Positions 4,784 through 5,061 of a stretch of DNA of 5,061 nt are shown here, piece by piece. Origin of the DNA: JACQMJ01 sp964373495. GTDB taxonomy: Bacteria; Patescibacteriota; Minisyncoccia; Sungbacterales; SURF-37. Each line of letters begins with the position of its first letter. Within the stretch, counting starts at the first letter, position 1. Made by a program: the position numbers and the translations under genes. The notes under the pieces were generated by a model. It ran no database searches, was not told where the DNA came from, and saw only the letters and a list, made by a program, of their open reading frames with translations. The stretch lies in assembly GCA_964373495.1 (NCBI GenBank), contig CAYJUW010000049.1, positions 1 through 5,061 of the forward strand, in the 5' to 3' direction.

Positions 4784-4966
4784 CTAGGGGAGTTTCCGTA
4801 CCCACTCTCGTCGAATCCTGCGCTGCCACTGAACCGGGCTTTTGATCCTCCGACCGCGCCAGATGCCGTAGAGCGCCGTCCAGGCGCGTTTGTTTCGTTG
4901 CACTTCATGTTGTACGCCGCGAGGATGGCGGATGGGGCTATGAATTTGGAGTGTCGTTTTAGTCAT
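4784..4966 (-). CDS. Small basic antitoxin partner of the PIN toxin
   Basis: The 60-residue protein starts MTKTTLQIHSP and ends GIWRGRRIKSPVQWQRRIRREW plus a short tail. The GIWxGRxIxxPVxWQRxIRxEW ending recurs in small proteins encoded just upstream of PIN toxins in CPR genomes (remembered, not searched). Antitoxins of this sort pair an N-terminal DNA-binding or dimer segment with a C-terminal toxin-binding helix. The reading frame remains open to the window edge, and GTG 5023 is an alternative start. ATG 4966 is chosen because a perfect inverted repeat sits exactly on it, as expected for an autoregulated start. No Shine-Dalgarno is present. Confidence 0.68.
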   Translation of the reverse strand: MTKTTLQIHSPIRHPRGVQHEVQRNKRAWTALYGIWRGRRIKSPVQWQRRIRREWVRKLP

Positions 4967-4978
4967 ACACCGTGTATG
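4964..4978. promoter_or_regulatory. Inverted repeat at the antitoxin start (putative TA operator)
   Basis: CATACAC (4964-4970), one central C, GTGTATG (4972-4978): perfect 7-bp arms. The left arm contains the antitoxin start codon. Toxin-antitoxin operons are commonly autorepressed at palindromes overlapping the promoter or start. A TTGCCG hexamer on the minus strand upstream, with 17-nt spacing, leads only to a poor -10 inside the repeat. No other feature is seen from here to the window edge. Confidence 0.6.
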
Positions 4979-5061
4979 GTACAGCAGATCCTGCGGCAAC
5001 GCCAGGGTACCGACCCCATCCACGGGGCTGCCGGGAGAGCCGCTTAGCTTGACGCCTTCTC

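Noticed and set aside
4979..5061. Possible structured RNA or tRNA at the right edge (CCCC-GTGGAT-GGGG hairpin)
   Set aside because: No cloverleaf, no T-loop consensus and no recognisable ncRNA family; the antitoxin frame stays open through it, so the hairpin is most likely incidental.

Overview
The window looks like a piece of a Candidate Phyla Radiation (Patescibacteria, probably Parcubacteria-like) chromosome. The reasons are the gene styles (a short winged-helix/Cas2-fold PaaX-like regulator, a compact glutamate dehydrogenase, a single-domain VOC protein, a PIN toxin with a small basic antitoxin), short AT-rich interspersed repeats between and inside genes, and almost no Shine-Dalgarno sequences. 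TGA is used as a stop, which argues against the code-25 lineages. The assignment rests on remembered family style, not on a marker gene.

Layout, left to right. 1-188 holds no supported gene, only a nested hairpin, a 9-bp tandem duplication and a 30-bp dyad. 189-734 (-) encodes a PaaX-like/Cas2-fold regulator, with a second copy of the dyad directly upstream of its start (738-767). 798-861 carries two abutting minisatellites. 861-1865 (-) is type I GAPDH (gap). 1866-1966 has a REP-like hairpin and a rightward promoter for a small unknown gene, 1967-2257 (+), which has a good Shine-Dalgarno and its own intrinsic terminator (2277-2309). 2346-3620 (-) is glutamate dehydrogenase (gdhA), with an AT-rich repeat at its 3' side and what looks like another repeat inserted in frame inside the gene. 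A third palindrome with the same ACGATCGT core lies just upstream of gdhA (3661-3680).

Further right, all on the minus strand, come an HMA-domain metallochaperone (3696-3908), a VOC/glyoxalase-fold protein (3922-4329), about 30 codons that read as the C-terminus of a heavy-metal P1B-type ATPase (4326-4415) joined to the VOC gene by an ATGA overlap, and a PIN toxin with its antitoxin (4417-4966). A 15-bp inverted repeat sits on the antitoxin start codon. The simplest reading is a former metal-ATPase / VOC / HMA operon whose ATPase was lost or cut off where the toxin-antitoxin module now sits.

The most interesting signal is the set of three intergenic palindromes centred on ACGATCGT: two flank the PaaX-like gene and one precedes gdhA. 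This suggests a small regulon of the Cas2-fold repressor that includes nitrogen/amino-acid metabolism. No CRISPR array, rRNA or tRNA was seen.
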